Source of the DNA: an uncultured bacterium
GTDB lineage: Bacteria; Armatimonadota; HRBIN16
NCBI GenBank assembly: GCA_938027655.1
Contig: CALJAP010000059.1
Span: 1 to 60,589 of the forward strand
Length of the DNA stretch: 60,589 bases
Direction of reading: 5' to 3'
The notes under the pieces are model-generated. The model was given only the letters and a program-made list of their open reading frames with translations. It was not told the DNA's origin and did no database searches. The position numbers and the translations under genes are program-made. Positions 43,556 to 52,432 of this stretch are shown one piece after another (positions within the stretch are counted from its first letter, which is position 1; each line of letters starts with the position of its first letter).

Positions 43556-44836
43556 TCAGCCTCCTGTCGCCTCCTGTTGACGGACGCGCCTGCCGTCGCG
43601 AAAAAACCACACCGTTAAGGCAAACGAGATGGTCAGGGCAAGCGCAGTACCCAAAAACGGCGTGATGTGGCTTGGTATCACCCACTGTCCGATTCGGATG
43701 GGCACTTTATCGTACAGGTATGCTCCCAGCGGTGCGCCCAGCATCGCGCCTACCCCTTGCGCGGTGAACACCGCGCCCATCACCGCCCCTCGTCGATTAC
43801 CCCCTATTTCCGATACCAGTGCCATCCACGCCGGTATCGCCAGAATGTAGCCTATGCCTACCACGCACCCACAGACCAACAAGACCCAGTAACTGTGCAC
43901 GAATGGGATAAACCACATGCCCACCATTGCCAGCCCGACGCCCAATCGCATGGCACGCTCTCTGCCCCACAGGTCGCCGATTCTGCCCGCGGGCACACTG
44001 GCAAGCGCGAACAGGATAGCCGGAGGAAGCAGCAACGCGCCATACGCGCTCTCGCTAAGACGCAACACCTCCATTGCATACAGCTTCACCAGCAACATCA
44101 CCATGCCGATGCCGAAGAAGGAGATAAACCCCAGCAACAGCGTATCGGGCACCATCTTCGCGCTCTCCCACATCTCGCGCAGAGAGATATGGGGAGGATG
44201 CGGGTCGGCATGATGCTCGACATGGCGGGGGAAGCGGGCAGGCACTCCCAGCAGACAAACCGCCGTCGCCAGCACAAACAGCACGCTCGCCAGATAGAAG
44301 GAAGCGGTTCGGCTTCCGGTCAGGTCGTTCGCTACCCCACCGAGCAAAGGTCCCATCGCCACCCCTATCAGGTAGGTGACGTTTAGCAGGCTCATGGCGG
44401 TGGAGCGGTCTTTTTCCTCCACCGCATCGGCAACGGCGGCAAAGATGGTGGGCCATAGCGCCGCCGCTCCCATACCGTCCAGCGCACGCAACAACAACAA
44501 CCCCAGTGGATGATGCACCAGCACGGTGATCGGCGCGGTAAACGCCGAGATGACGGGACCGACCAGCAACAGCCTCTTTCGCCCAAAGCGGTCGCTTAAC
44601 AACCCCAGCGGCGACTTCAGAGCGGTTTCCGCCAGCAGGAAAGCGGCGCCAACCGCTCCTACCCATGCTCCCAAACCCAGATCGAAGCGTAAGTATGGAG
44701 GCATGGCGGAAAAGTTCACCACGGCGTAAGCCAGCTCCGCCACCCCCGCCAGTGCTACCAGCGCAAGCAGAGCACGCCCGCGCGAAGAGTGGCGGAGCAG
44801 TTCCATCTGCGGTTTCTGCCGGTCGGCACCCATCAT
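43556..44836 (-). CDS. MFS transporter
   Basis: 426 residues with 12 predicted helices and a central loop near 205-225. The motif after TM2 is GLLSDRFGRKR, the classical MFS loop 2-3 signature, repeated in weaker form as GRIGDLWGRERAM. Members move sugars, drugs or other small solutes by secondary transport; substrate is not evident. It starts 14 bases after the Gfo/Idh/MocA gene and is followed closely by the exchanger. Probably part of a sugar-derivative operon. Confidence 0.9.
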   Translation of the reverse strand: MMGADRQKPQMELLRHSSRGRALLALVALAGVAELAYAVVNFSAMPPYLRFDLGLGAWVGAVGAAFLLAETALKSPLGLLSDRFGRKRLLLVGPVISAFTAPITVLVHHPLGLLLLRALDGMGAAALWPTIFAAVADAVEEKDRSTAMSLLNVTYLIGVAMGPLLGGVANDLTGSRTASFYLASVLFVLATAVCLLGVPARFPRHVEHHADPHPPHISLREMWESAKMVPDTLLLGFISFFGIGMVMLLVKLYAMEVLRLSESAYGALLLPPAILFALASVPAGRIGDLWGRERAMRLGVGLAMVGMWFIPFVHSYWVLLVCGCVVGIGYILAIPAWMALVSEIGGNRRGAVMGAVFTAQGVGAMLGAPLGAYLYDKVPIRIGQWVIPSHITPFLGTALALTISFALTVWFFRDGRRVRQQEATGG

Positions 44837-44850
44837 GTACCTAAGGTCGC

Positions 44851-45909
44851 TTACCTCAGCACAACCTCTTTGCCGGTCTCCGCCGAGGTGTAGATGGCGT
44901 CGATAATCTCGGTTGCCATCAGACCTTGCTCGGCGGTCACCTCCGGCTCGGTATCGTTGACAATCGCCTGCAGGAAGGCGTATACCTCCTGCTGGTGGCT
45001 GTTGACCTCACGCAGTCCAAAGGGCGTGATGTCCAGAAGCGTCTGCTCCTCCTCGCGGAAGATCTTGAGCGGGTTAAGCTGCGCTCCACCTTCCGTACCC
45101 AGTACGGTCGTGTTGAAGACATCATGCTCGATGTTAGCACAGAAGCTGGACTCGATTACCAGCGTGGCATCGTTCTCGAATCGCACCAGCCCCACCGCGA
45201 AGTCTTCCACCGTGTAGGTCTTGGGGTCCCACTGACCCATCAAGCCGACAACGCCCTCGCGCGTGCCGAACTTGGTGTAGGTCATGCCGCTGACCGATAC
45301 CGGCTTCGGATGCCCCATGAAGAACAGCGTCGCATCCAGAATGTGCACGCCGATATCGATGAGCGGTCCTCCGCCCTGCTTATCCTTCTGGGTGAACACC
45401 CCCCAGCCAGGGATGCCACGTCGGCGCAGAGCCTGCGCCCGCGCATAGTAAATCTCACCCAGCTTGCCGGCGTCGATGAACCGCTTGATGGTGCGCACGC
45501 CGGTGCTGAAGCGCATGTTCAGTGCGACCTGCAGTTTCTTGCCCGTGCGCCTCGCCGCCTCCAGCATCTCGCGCCCTTCCTGCGCATTCATCGCCATCGG
45601 CTTTTCGACCAGCACATGTTTGCCCGCCTCCAGCGCGTCGATGGTGGGCTGTTTATGCAGATAGTTGGGCGTACAGACGCTCACTGCATCCACTTCTTTC
45701 AGTTTCAACAGGTCACGGTAGTCGGTGAAAACGTGAGGTACGTTGAACTTCTCAGCAGCCGCTTTTGCCACCTCGGGGTTGATGTCCGCTACCGCTACGA
45801 TTCGGCACAGGTCGGGGTAAGCCGCATAGCCGGGCATGTGTGCCGCCTGAGCGATACCCCCGCTGCCGATAATGCCAATCCCTATCGGCGTTTTTACCTT
45901 TCTGCTCAT
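44851..45909 (-). CDS. Gfo/Idh/MocA family oxidoreductase
   Basis: 352 residues from ATG 45909 (AAGGAG upstream). The N-terminal Rossmann fold has GIIGSGGIAQAAHMPGY, and VLVEKPMAMNAQEG carries the conserved EKP Lys. The C-terminal domain has DIGVHILDATLFFMG, typical of sugar dehydrogenases of this family. They oxidise or reduce sugar or inositol derivatives with NAD(P). It heads the operon that continues with the MFS, exchanger and permease genes. Confidence 0.92.
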   Translation of the reverse strand: MSRKVKTPIGIGIIGSGGIAQAAHMPGYAAYPDLCRIVAVADINPEVAKAAAEKFNVPHVFTDYRDLLKLKEVDAVSVCTPNYLHKQPTIDALEAGKHVLVEKPMAMNAQEGREMLEAARRTGKKLQVALNMRFSTGVRTIKRFIDAGKLGEIYYARAQALRRRGIPGWGVFTQKDKQGGGPLIDIGVHILDATLFFMGHPKPVSVSGMTYTKFGTREGVVGLMGQWDPKTYTVEDFAVGLVRFENDATLVIESSFCANIEHDVFNTTVLGTEGGAQLNPLKIFREEEQTLLDITPFGLREVNSHQQEVYAFLQAIVNDTEPEVTAEQGLMATEIIDAIYTSAETGKEVVLR

Positions 45910-45992
45910 CTCCTTCTCCTTCTTGCGTTGTTCGGTTAGCGTAGAGGACTGTCCGACCTCCACATCATGACACGCGCTGTTTTGTCATGCTG

Positions 45993-46092
45993 ATTGAACC
46001 TAACCCCCTGACCCCCTTCCCTTGTCGGAAAAGGGGCACTCCAGACATGGCTCCCCTCTCCTTGTAGGAGAGGGGCTGGGGGAGAGGTTAAA
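45993..46092. repeat. GC-rich palindromic dispersed repeat
   Basis: CCCCTCTCC-TTGTA-GGAGAGGGG and CCTTCCCTTGTCGGAAAAGG hairpins, ending in GGGGGAGAGGTTAAAT. Related to 15035-15182 and 33021-33115. It lies upstream of the Gfo/Idh/MocA operon. Confidence 0.6.
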
Positions 46093-46186
46093 TCGCTCTA
46101 CTTCTTCAAAGTTCATTAGCGCCTGCGATAGTATTAACGCAGGTCGGATTTTTCTCCTGCTTTTCAAAAGAGTATACAAAAAGATA

Positions 46187-46215
46187 TTGATTTTTGGTGC
46201 ATGTTATGGTATGAT
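46187..46215 (+). promoter_or_regulatory. Promoter of a candidate small RNA
   Basis: TTGATT (46187-46192), 17-base spacer, TATGAT (46210-46215), plus strand. The interval from here to the HAD gene stop contains no coherent protein frame but ends in an intrinsic terminator at 46286-46323. Confidence 0.65.
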
Positions 46216-46221
46216 GTCACT

Positions 46222-46323
46222 ACCAACCTGGAGCAACAACATGGTGCTTCCTGCGAGCGACCTCCAGAAAGCCGCAGGAACACTCGCCCCTCTGTTCCCA
46301 CCCCCGGGCAGAGGGGCTTTCTT
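46222..46323 (+). ncRNA. Candidate small RNA of about 100 nt
   Basis: It begins downstream of the promoter at 46187-46215 and ends at an intrinsic terminator. Inside is a perfect 8-bp hairpin, TTCCTGCG (46248-46255) with CGCAGGAA (46273-46280). The terminator stem is GCCCCTCTG (46286-46294) with CAGAGGGGC (46309-46317), followed by TTTCTT. It is antisense to and converges on the end of the trpFBA-HAD operon. I could not match it to 4.5S, 6S or a known riboswitch. Whether it is transcribed is untested. Confidence 0.5.
46286..46323 (+). terminator. Rho-independent terminator
   Basis: Nine perfect pairs with a 14-base C-rich loop, followed by TTTCTT on the plus strand. The opposite orientation lacks a T run, so it serves the plus-strand transcript; it also abuts the HAD gene stop. 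Confidence 0.7.
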
Positions 46324-47101
46324 ACAGGTCTGCCAAGGTATGTATCACCCTCTCCGGCAACATCTCCTCAGGTGCGGAACGCACTGCCTCCTCATCCGTT
46401 ACCCCTGTCAGCACCAGCACCGTGTGCAATCCCACGCGCTTGCCTACCAGCACATCGGTATCCAGGCGGTCGCCCACCAGCACTGCATCCTGTGGGGAAA
46501 CATTGCACCGCTGTAGCAGCAGCTCCATGCTATAGGTATTCGGCTTGCCGATAACCAGAGGTTCCACCCCTGTGCAGGTGGCGATAGCTGCGACAATCGC
46601 CCCGCCTCCGGGCACAACTCTTCCACCTGACGCCGGATAGGTTGCGTCGCGATTGGTGGCGATGAACTGCGCACCGTGTCGGATGGCGAAGTGCGCCCTG
46701 CGCAGCTTATCGTAGGTGAAATCGCGGTCGATACCTGCCACCACGTAGTCTGCGCCCTCCTCCTCGGGGTCCACCACCACCCTCATCCCGATGCGCCGCA
46801 GCTCTTCATGGATACCCTCCTCGCCCACGATAAACACCCGCTTGCCCTCTGCTCCCTGTGACTGCAAATAAATCGCCGTCGCATAGGCAGAGGTCATAAA
46901 ATCCTCTTCCTCACAGGGAATGCCCATGCCTGTCAGGCGACGTACGTACGCCTCTCGCGTGAGGGCGGAGTTGTTGGTCAGGAAGCGCACCCTTTTGCCC
47001 TCTTCACGCAGGCGCTGTATCGTCTCCGCCGCACAGGGCATCGGCTCCTCGCCGCGATAGATTACGCCGTCAAGGTCAAAGATATACAGATGCAAGCTCA
47101 T
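46322..47101 (-). CDS. HAD-IIA family phosphatase (NagD-like)
   Basis: 259 residues. The DxD motif is FDLDGVIYRG (Asp9, Asp11); FLTNNSA is motif II; a C2 cap with the ATNRDATYP region; LVIGKPNT is motif III; LVGDRLDTDV is motif IV. Members remove phosphate from small sugar phosphates or 2-phosphoglycolate-like compounds. Its ATG overlaps the TGA of trpA (ATGA), so it is made from the trp operon, perhaps as a housekeeping side gene. Confidence 0.92.
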   Translation of the reverse strand: MSLHLYIFDLDGVIYRGEEPMPCAAETIQRLREEGKRVRFLTNNSALTREAYVRRLTGMGIPCEEEDFMTSAYATAIYLQSQGAEGKRVFIVGEEGIHEELRRIGMRVVVDPEEEGADYVVAGIDRDFTYDKLRRAHFAIRHGAQFIATNRDATYPASGGRVVPGGGAIVAAIATCTGVEPLVIGKPNTYSMELLLQRCNVSPQDAVLVGDRLDTDVLVGKRVGLHTVLVLTGVTDEEAVRSAPEEMLPERVIHTLADL

Positions 47102-47904
47102 CGTGCTCTCGTCGCCTCTTTCAGCTCCTTCACAAACCGATGTACCGCCGAAAGCACCGCCCGTTCTCCCTTCTCCATCTCCTGTGCGATAAGCGAAACT
47201 ACCGCACTGCCCACCACGGCTCCATCAGCAATCCGACACACCGCCTGCACATGCTCAGGACGTGAGATGCCGAAGCCCACGCACAGGGGCAGTTCGGTTA
47301 GTTGGCGCATCGCCTGAAGCATCTGCGGCACCTCTTCGGGCAGGTGCTCCCGTGCACCCGTGACGCCGGTGCGCGACACACAGTACACGAACCCACTGCT
47401 CATCTGCGCTACCAGTCTCATGCGCTCCGGGGTGCTGGTGGGCGCAATCAGAAAGATAGTATCCAGCCGGTGCTGGCGCGCAACAGGATGCCACTCTCCC
47501 GCTTCGTCGGGTGGCATATCGGTCATAATGACGCCATCTACTCCCGCTCCCGCCGCCTGCTGAGCAAACCGCGCCACCCCCATCTGCCAGACAGGGTTGA
47601 AGTAGGTCATGACCACCAGCGGCACTTCGCTCTGTGACCGCACGCGGGCTATCATCTCCAGCGTAGAGGCAGGAGTAACACCTTGCTGCAGGGCGCGAAA
47701 GGTGGAGGATTGGATGGTGGGACCATCCGCCAGCGGGTCGCTGAAGGGGATACCGACTTCGATAATATCCGCCCCTGCCTCGGCAATAGACAGCACCAGT
47801 TTCTCACTCAGTTCCGGGTTTGGGTCGCCTGCAGTGACAAATACCACCAGTGCGCCCTCACCTCTTTGGCGCAGGGTAGAGAAACGCTCGGAGATTCGGC
47901 TCAT
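47098..47904 (-). CDS. trpA: Tryptophan synthase alpha chain
   Basis: 268 residues. It cleaves indole-3-glycerol phosphate to indole, which is channelled to TrpB. The catalytic Glu49 ([10 protein letters not shown]) and Asp60 (PLADGPTIQ) are present, as is [10 protein letters not shown] in the phosphate-binding region and FGISRPEH near the end. The start overlaps the trpB stop by four bases. Third gene of trpF-trpB-trpA-HAD. Confidence 0.97.
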   Translation of the reverse strand: MSRISERFSTLRQRGEGALVVFVTAGDPNPELSEKLVLSIAEAGADIIEVGIPFSDPLADGPTIQSSTFRALQQGVTPASTLEMIARVRSQSEVPLVVMTYFNPVWQMGVARFAQQAAGAGVDGVIMTDMPPDEAGEWHPVARQHRLDTIFLIAPTSTPERMRLVAQMSSGFVYCVSRTGVTGAREHLPEEVPQMLQAMRQLTELPLCVGFGISRPEHVQAVCRIADGAVVGSAVVSLIAQEMEKGERAVLSAVHRFVKELKEATRAR

Positions 47905-49103
47905 AATCCCCCTCCCAGCGCGCGGGAGACGATGTCCACATCTTTGTCGCCTCTGCCGGAGAGGTTAATCAAGATGGTGCTATCCTTCGGCATGGTGGGG
48001 GCGATTTTGATGGCGTGCGCTACGGCGTGTGCCGTTTCCAGCGCGGCGATGATTCCTTCCATTCGCGCCAGCACCTGCAATGCTTGCAACGCCTCCTCAT
48101 CGGTAGCGGTGACGTATTCGGCACGCCCTGTCTCCTTCAGGTAGCTGTGTTCCGGTCCCACACCCGGATAGTCCAGTCCTGCCGAGATAGAGTGCGTCGG
48201 TTTCACCTGACCATGTTCGTCTTGCAACAGGTAGCTCGCCGCGCCGTGCAACACACCCGGGCGACCGGTAACAAGGGTAGCGGCATGTTCCCCCGTGTGC
48301 AGTCCACGCCCAGCTGCCTCTACCCCAATCAGCCGCACGGGGTCCTCCAAGAAAGGATAGAAGATACCCATGGCGTTGCTGCCGCCTCCCACGCACGCCA
48401 GCACCACATCGGGTAATTTGCCCGTCATCTCCAGCATTTGCTGACGGCTTTCCTGCCCGATGACCGACTGGAAATCGCGCACAATCATGGGATACGGATG
48501 CGGTCCGACTACCGAACCGATGATGTAATGGGTGGTGCGAACATTCGTAACCCAGTCCCGGATGGCTTCGCTGGTGGCATCCTTCAGGGTGCGCGTGCCC
48601 GACGTGACGGGAATGACCTTCGCACCTAACAGTTTCATGCGGAAGACGTTGAGTGCCTGGCGGTGTACATCTTCCTCACCCATATACACCTCGCACTCGA
48701 AGCCAAAGCGTGCACATACCGTAGCGGTTGCTACGCCATGCTGTCCTGCGCCTGTCTCGGCAATGATGCGCCGTTTGTTCATGCGCTTTGCCAGCAGGAT
48801 TTGACCCAGCGTATTGTTGATTTTGTGCGCGCCCGTGTGGCACAGGTCCTCCCGTTTGAGGTAGATTCGCGCCCCGCCCAGATACTCGCTGAGACGTTCA
48901 GCAAAGGTAACGGGTGTCGGTCTGCCCACGTAATGGCGCAGATAATAGTGAAACTGCCGCTGGAAATCGGGGTCTTGCTGCGCTTTGCGGTACTCCTGTT
49001 CCAGCTCGTCTAGCGCGGGTATCAGTGTTTCGGGCACGAACCGCCCGCCAAAGATGCCGAAATGACCGCGCGCATCAGGAACCGTCTGCAAACCGCCGGA
49101 CAT
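47901..49103 (-). CDS. trpB: Tryptophan synthase beta chain
   Basis: 400 residues. PLP enzyme joining indole and serine. The PLP lysine is Lys94 in [19 protein letters not shown] is the substrate site and [10 protein letters not shown] the phosphate-binding loop. It begins [17 protein letters not shown] as in most TrpB1 proteins. It overlaps trpF by 29 bases and trpA by four, a tight coupling. Confidence 0.98.
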   Translation of the reverse strand: MSGGLQTVPDARGHFGIFGGRFVPETLIPALDELEQEYRKAQQDPDFQRQFHYYLRHYVGRPTPVTFAERLSEYLGGARIYLKREDLCHTGAHKINNTLGQILLAKRMNKRRIIAETGAGQHGVATATVCARFGFECEVYMGEEDVHRQALNVFRMKLLGAKVIPVTSGTRTLKDATSEAIRDWVTNVRTTHYIIGSVVGPHPYPMIVRDFQSVIGQESRQQMLEMTGKLPDVVLACVGGGSNAMGIFYPFLEDPVRLIGVEAAGRGLHTGEHAATLVTGRPGVLHGAASYLLQDEHGQVKPTHSISAGLDYPGVGPEHSYLKETGRAEYVTATDEEALQALQVLARMEGIIAALETAHAVAHAIKIAPTMPKDSTILINLSGRGDKDVDIVSRALGGGL

Positions 49104-49701
49104 TCGCGATGAACTCCTTTATCTTGTGATGGTCTTTCTTGCCGGGCGCACTCTCCACGCCACTGCTGACATCCACCGCGTGAGGCATCACCTGCCGGAT
49201 GGCTTCCTGCACATTATTGGGGTTCAAACCGCCTGCCAGGATGGTCGGTTTTTGCGCCTGTTCGCGCAACAAGCGCGCCAGCCTCCAGTCCGCTCGCTCG
49301 CCCGTGCCTCCGGGTTTATCGGGGTGGTAGGCGTCCACCAGCAGGGCATCCGCTTCCGCCTGCAAACTCAGCGCACGCGGGATGTCCTCCTCTGCGCGCA
49401 GGCGCACGGTGAGGATACGTCGCAGGTGCAGAGGCAGCGGCGGCCGTTCATCCGCCGGGATGAACTGCACCGCATCCACACTCCGCCACACCTCCTCAGG
49501 TAGTTCGCGCAGTGTGCCGAACACCGCCACACGCACCACGAACGGAGGCACGCTACGCAGCATCTCCAGCAGGTGCAACCGTTCGCCTGCATAGCGCGGA
49601 CTGGACGGTTCGAACACGAATCCCACCGCGTGCGCCCCGCTCTCCACCGCTACCTGCAAATCCTCGCTTCGGGTAATGCCGCAGATTTTCACACGCACCA
49701 T
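49075..49701 (-). CDS. trpF: Phosphoribosylanthranilate isomerase
   Basis: 208 residues from ATG 49701 (AAAGG upstream); the frame is open to 49896 but that part overlaps the divergent gene and promoter. TIM barrel; VKICGITR holds the catalytic Cys, [15 protein letters not shown] the loop with the general acid Asp, AGGLNPNNV the phosphate site and VDVSSGVES the end. First gene of the trp segment; trpD, trpC, trpE are not in the window. A TATACT near 49737-49732 may be its -10. No Trp-rich leader peptide is visible. Confidence 0.95.
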   Translation of the reverse strand: MVRVKICGITRSEDLQVAVESGAHAVGFVFEPSSPRYAGERLHLLEMLRSVPPFVVRVAVFGTLRELPEEVWRSVDAVQFIPADERPPLPLHLRRILTVRLRAEEDIPRALSLQAEADALLVDAYHPDKPGGTGERADWRLARLLREQAQKPTILAGGLNPNNVQEAIRQVMPHAVDVSSGVESAPGKKDHHKIKEFIANVRRFADGS

Positions 49702-49820
49702 GTTGACGAAAACCTTTCCTATAGAGTATACACCACACACACCGGAAAGCGTATGGGTTTCGCTGCAGAGGCAATGTGCTATAATCACGAGTAGAGGCTG
49801 TTGGCAGGGAGGGCAACACG

Positions 49821-50171
49821 ATGAGCACTGCGATGTCCAAGTCCCCGCCCGAAGAGGCGTACCGTCTGCGCATGACCTACGAGGAGTTTCTCGCATGGGC
49901 GAATGAGGACGTTCACGTCGAATGGGTAGAAGGGGAAGTTTTCGTATTCATGCTACCAGGAACAAGGCATCAGAGTGTCGTGCCTGCGCCGATCGATAGT
50001 GGCATCTTCCGCTCGCGGGTGTTGCCCGGTTTCTGGCTGAAGACCAAATGGCTCACTGCTGTCGAAATGCCCGACCCGCTCCCTGCATTTGCCGAGATAG
50101 TGGGCTTGCCCGAAGAGGTAAAGCAGACGCTACGGCGAATCGCAGAGCAGGGACCGCGTATCCCCGAATAA
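49821..50171 (+). pseudogene. Uma2 family remnant with internal deletion
   Basis: 116 residues. The N-terminus (RMTYEEFLAWANEDVHVEWVEGEV) matches Uma2, and the C-terminus (DSGIFRSRVLPGFWLKTKWL) matches the family's last strands, but the 110 or so residues between, which hold the catalytic Asp, Glu and the REYWVIDP core, are missing. The joint is around 49960-49995 and stays in frame. Ribosome site GGAGGG and the GTGCTATAAT promoter motif at 49780 are intact, so it may still be expressed as a non-catalytic stub. Compare the full genes at 25588 and 29986. Confidence 0.75.
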
Positions 50172-50183
50172 GGAGGTGTGTTC

Positions 50184-51443
50184 ATGACGCCGCGTGAGCG
50201 GTTCCGCGCCATTGTGCGCGGAGAGAAACCCGACCGGATGCCCTACATGTTCGGCGGACCACGCGCATCTACCTTCGCCGCCTGGCGCAAACAAGGGCTT
50301 TCCGAAGAGCAAGAGCAGCACTGGGGCGAGTTTGTGGGGGCGGAAGGCTTTGTGGGTATCGGCAAGTTTGACTGCGGACCCATCCCACGCTTCGAGGAAC
50401 GGGTGCTGGAAGAGCGCGGCAACGTGCGCATCTGGATAGACCACTGGGGTGTGAAACGCCTCGACGCCATTCACCAGCCCACCGCCGGCTTCGCCACCCG
50501 ACGCTATTTGGAGTTTCCCGTGAAGACGCCCGAAGACTTCGAAGAGATGAAGAAACGCTTCGACCCGCACACTCCAGAGCGCACCATCCCTCTGCCGGGC
50601 GAGAACGAACGCCCTACCCTCAACCCCGACGGTTATCGCGTCTACCAGGCGACCACCTGCTGGCGTGACCGTGTGGAGGAGTGCAATCGGGGTGAACATC
50701 CCGTTTCGGTAGGCATCCCCGGATTATGGTGGACGGCGCGCGACTGGGCAGGTTTCGAGGGGTTGTGCATGATGTGCGTGGAACAGCCGAACCTGGTGCA
50801 CGAGATGATGGAGTACTGGACCTGGTTCATCACCGAGCTGTTCGACGAGCCATTACAGGCGATTCAGGTGGACATGGTTATGCTCAGCGAGGACATGGCG
50901 TTCAAAACGCACGCGATGATCTCGCCACAGATGATGCGCGAGTTCATGCTGCCGCGTTACCGTCGGCTGTATCGATTCTTTAAGGAGCGTGGCGTGGAGT
51001 GCGTCATGATGGACTCGGACGGTTATATTGGGCAGATACTGGAGGTGTTCCACCCGGAGGGAATAGACGGTACGGCGCCGGTGGAGATTGCGGCGAACAA
51101 CGATCCCGAGCGCTACCTGCGCCAGTATCCGCGCCTCTTCCTGATGGGCGGTATCGATAAGCGCGAGCTGATGCGCACCAAGGCAGAGGTGCGCCGCGAA
51201 GTCGTTCTGCGATACCGCACTGCCAGAGAGTATGGACGCTATATCCCCACCGTGGACCATGGCGTGCCCCCCGATGTACCGCTACGCAATTTTCTGTATA
51301 TGGTGGAGTTGATACGCGGGTTCGCGAGCGGTGAGGATTTAGACACCTACGAGCCTCCCTGCGTGCTGGAAAGCCAGCTGGGCGAGATCGAGGAGATGTT
51401 TGACCCGCTGAAAGCTATCGAGCAGGCGTACGGGGAAGAGTAG
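50184..51443 (+). CDS. Uroporphyrinogen decarboxylase-like (URO-D family) protein
   Basis: 419 residues from ATG 50184 (AAGGAGG upstream). URO-D fold TIM barrel, a family that also includes corrinoid methyltransferases. The start [19 protein letters not shown] is the usual N-terminal motif. The region [19 protein letters not shown] replaces the His-x-Cys found in zinc methyltransferases with Asp-Ser-Asp. The end has [15 protein letters not shown], typical of this group. Heme biosynthesis is unlikely, as these genes in Armatimonadota usually sit among sugar-use genes. Function unsettled. Confidence 0.8.
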   Translation: MTPRERFRAIVRGEKPDRMPYMFGGPRASTFAAWRKQGLSEEQEQHWGEFVGAEGFVGIGKFDCGPIPRFEERVLEERGNVRIWIDHWGVKRLDAIHQPTAGFATRRYLEFPVKTPEDFEEMKKRFDPHTPERTIPLPGENERPTLNPDGYRVYQATTCWRDRVEECNRGEHPVSVGIPGLWWTARDWAGFEGLCMMCVEQPNLVHEMMEYWTWFITELFDEPLQAIQVDMVMLSEDMAFKTHAMISPQMMREFMLPRYRRLYRFFKERGVECVMMDSDGYIGQILEVFHPEGIDGTAPVEIAANNDPERYLRQYPRLFLMGGIDKRELMRTKAEVRREVVLRYRTAREYGRYIPTVDHGVPPDVPLRNFLYMVELIRGFASGEDLDTYEPPCVLESQLGEIEEMFDPLKAIEQAYGEE

Positions 51444-51528
51444 CGCGGCAAAGCGTCGAGGTGCGAACCTCCCTTCACTCCTCTGGAGGACGAACCTTCG
51501 GGTGAGCCGAACCCTGTGCCCCAGCAAG

Positions 51529-51553
51529 GCTCGGTAGGAGCCTCGCCCTCCAA
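51529..51553. repeat. Dispersed palindromic repeat, inverted copy
   Basis: GCTCGGTAGGAGCCTCGCCC is the inverse complement of the copy at 9653-9680 with one or two changes. The whole 51444-51575 gap consists of this and related AT-poor sequence; no gene seen. Confidence 0.55.
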
Positions 51554-51575
51554 CAGAATGAAACTTGACGCTCCA

Positions 51576-52052
51576 CTACCCCGTTGAGTTTCCCGATTGA
51601 ACGTCGCGCAGGGCTTCCAGCTCGGCGATGGCTTCGTAGTCTCTGGGGCGTCCCGCTGCGCGCTTGAGGCGAATCAGCGTATCGAGGTCCACCACGCGAA
51701 CAGTCGTTCCCTCCATCTCCACTTCGGTAGTATGCTCCTGCGGGCTCTCGTAGTCACCGCCCGCCACCTCGCCCCAGAGGTCGATATAGCCTGCGGTTGT
51801 TTCCAGCATGAAATTGAGACCGCGCCACAGCGTTTGCTCATCCCACTGGAATGGCAAACCGAGTGGGGCATCGCGCGGATAGGGCTTGAAGGGAGCCGCG
51901 CACTCGCAAGGCGCGCGAGATTCTCCCCTGTGCGCCGATACACGATGTCAATATCCTGCGTGAGGCGAGCCGTGCACGGTAGCCGCCGCCCCACCTATCA
52001 GGATATACTCTACCTGGTGCTCACTCAGAGCTTTCAGCAGGTCCAGAAACAT
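51576..52052 (-). pseudogene. Nucleotidyltransferase gene with two frameshifts
   Basis: Reading from ATG 52052 (GGGGGAGAG upstream): FLDLLKALSEHQVEYILIGG, then AAATVHGSP; a frame change near 51964 gives LTQDIDIVYRRTGENLARLA; a second near 51900 gives APFKPYPRDAPLGLPFQWDE and continues to the stop at 51576. The GG...HGS...LTxDID pattern is the nucleotidyltransferase (MNT/AbiEii-like) metal site. Two frameshifts in 480 bases mark it as decayed, unless base errors are present. It follows the small gene at 52021-52254. Confidence 0.75.
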
Positions 52053-52254
52053 CTCTCCCCCGCCTGTGTAGCCGTTTGCCCGCTTGACGCAACTGTCTGG
52101 AGAACCGGTGCAGATCTTCTAACCGTTGTAGACGCTCCGCATAGCTCAGTCGCAGGTTCGCCCGTAGCAGGGTGCGGTCAATGCCCCGCTTGTAATGTTC
52201 TATCACCGGGTCTGGTTCCAAAGAAATGGTATCCAGCAAACAATGCGGCTTCAT
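52021..52254 (-). CDS. Small protein upstream of the broken nucleotidyltransferase
   Basis: 77 residues. EPDPVIEHYKRGIDRTLLR followed by ANLRLSYAERLQRLEDLHRF is a helical, charged sequence of a type commonly coded just before stand-alone nucleotidyltransferases. I do not recognise a named family. ATG 52254 follows AGGTGAC. It overlaps the nucleotidyltransferase start by 32 bases. Possibly one half of a toxin-antitoxin-like pair; the partner is broken. Confidence 0.55.
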   Translation of the reverse strand: MKPHCLLDTISLEPDPVIEHYKRGIDRTLLRANLRLSYAERLQRLEDLHRFSRQLRQAGKRLHRRGRDVSGPAESSE

Positions 52255-52348
52255 GTCACCTTAGACTGTACCGCCAAAAGCATGTGTTGACAACCTTATC
52301 CGATTGAGGTACCAAATTGCTCTGCCAAAACGGCAGAAGCAGGAGAAA

Positions 52349-52424
52349 CCTTTCCCTGCGCGAAAGTGAAAGCTATGCGAGCTCTCTCATAGCGAAAGCG
52401 TTGCGAGGGAGGGTTTCACTGGGA
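52349..52424 (+). promoter_or_regulatory. Long structured leader before the sialidase gene
   Basis: AAACC-TTTCCCT-GCG at the left pairs with GCG-AGGGAGGGTTT at the right, and between them GCTATG pairs with CATAGC, each flanked by a GAAAG. The result is a long two-part hairpin ending just before the ribosome site (GGGAGG). A weak promoter-like TTGACA lies near 52287. It may be a riboswitch, a thermosensor or simply a stable hairpin. Confidence 0.5.
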
Positions 52425-52432
52425 GGTGTACC

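Noticed and set aside
49702-49820. Tryptophan attenuator or T-box before trpF
   Set aside because: No leader peptide with Trp codons, no T-box motif and no terminator/antiterminator pair could be seen.
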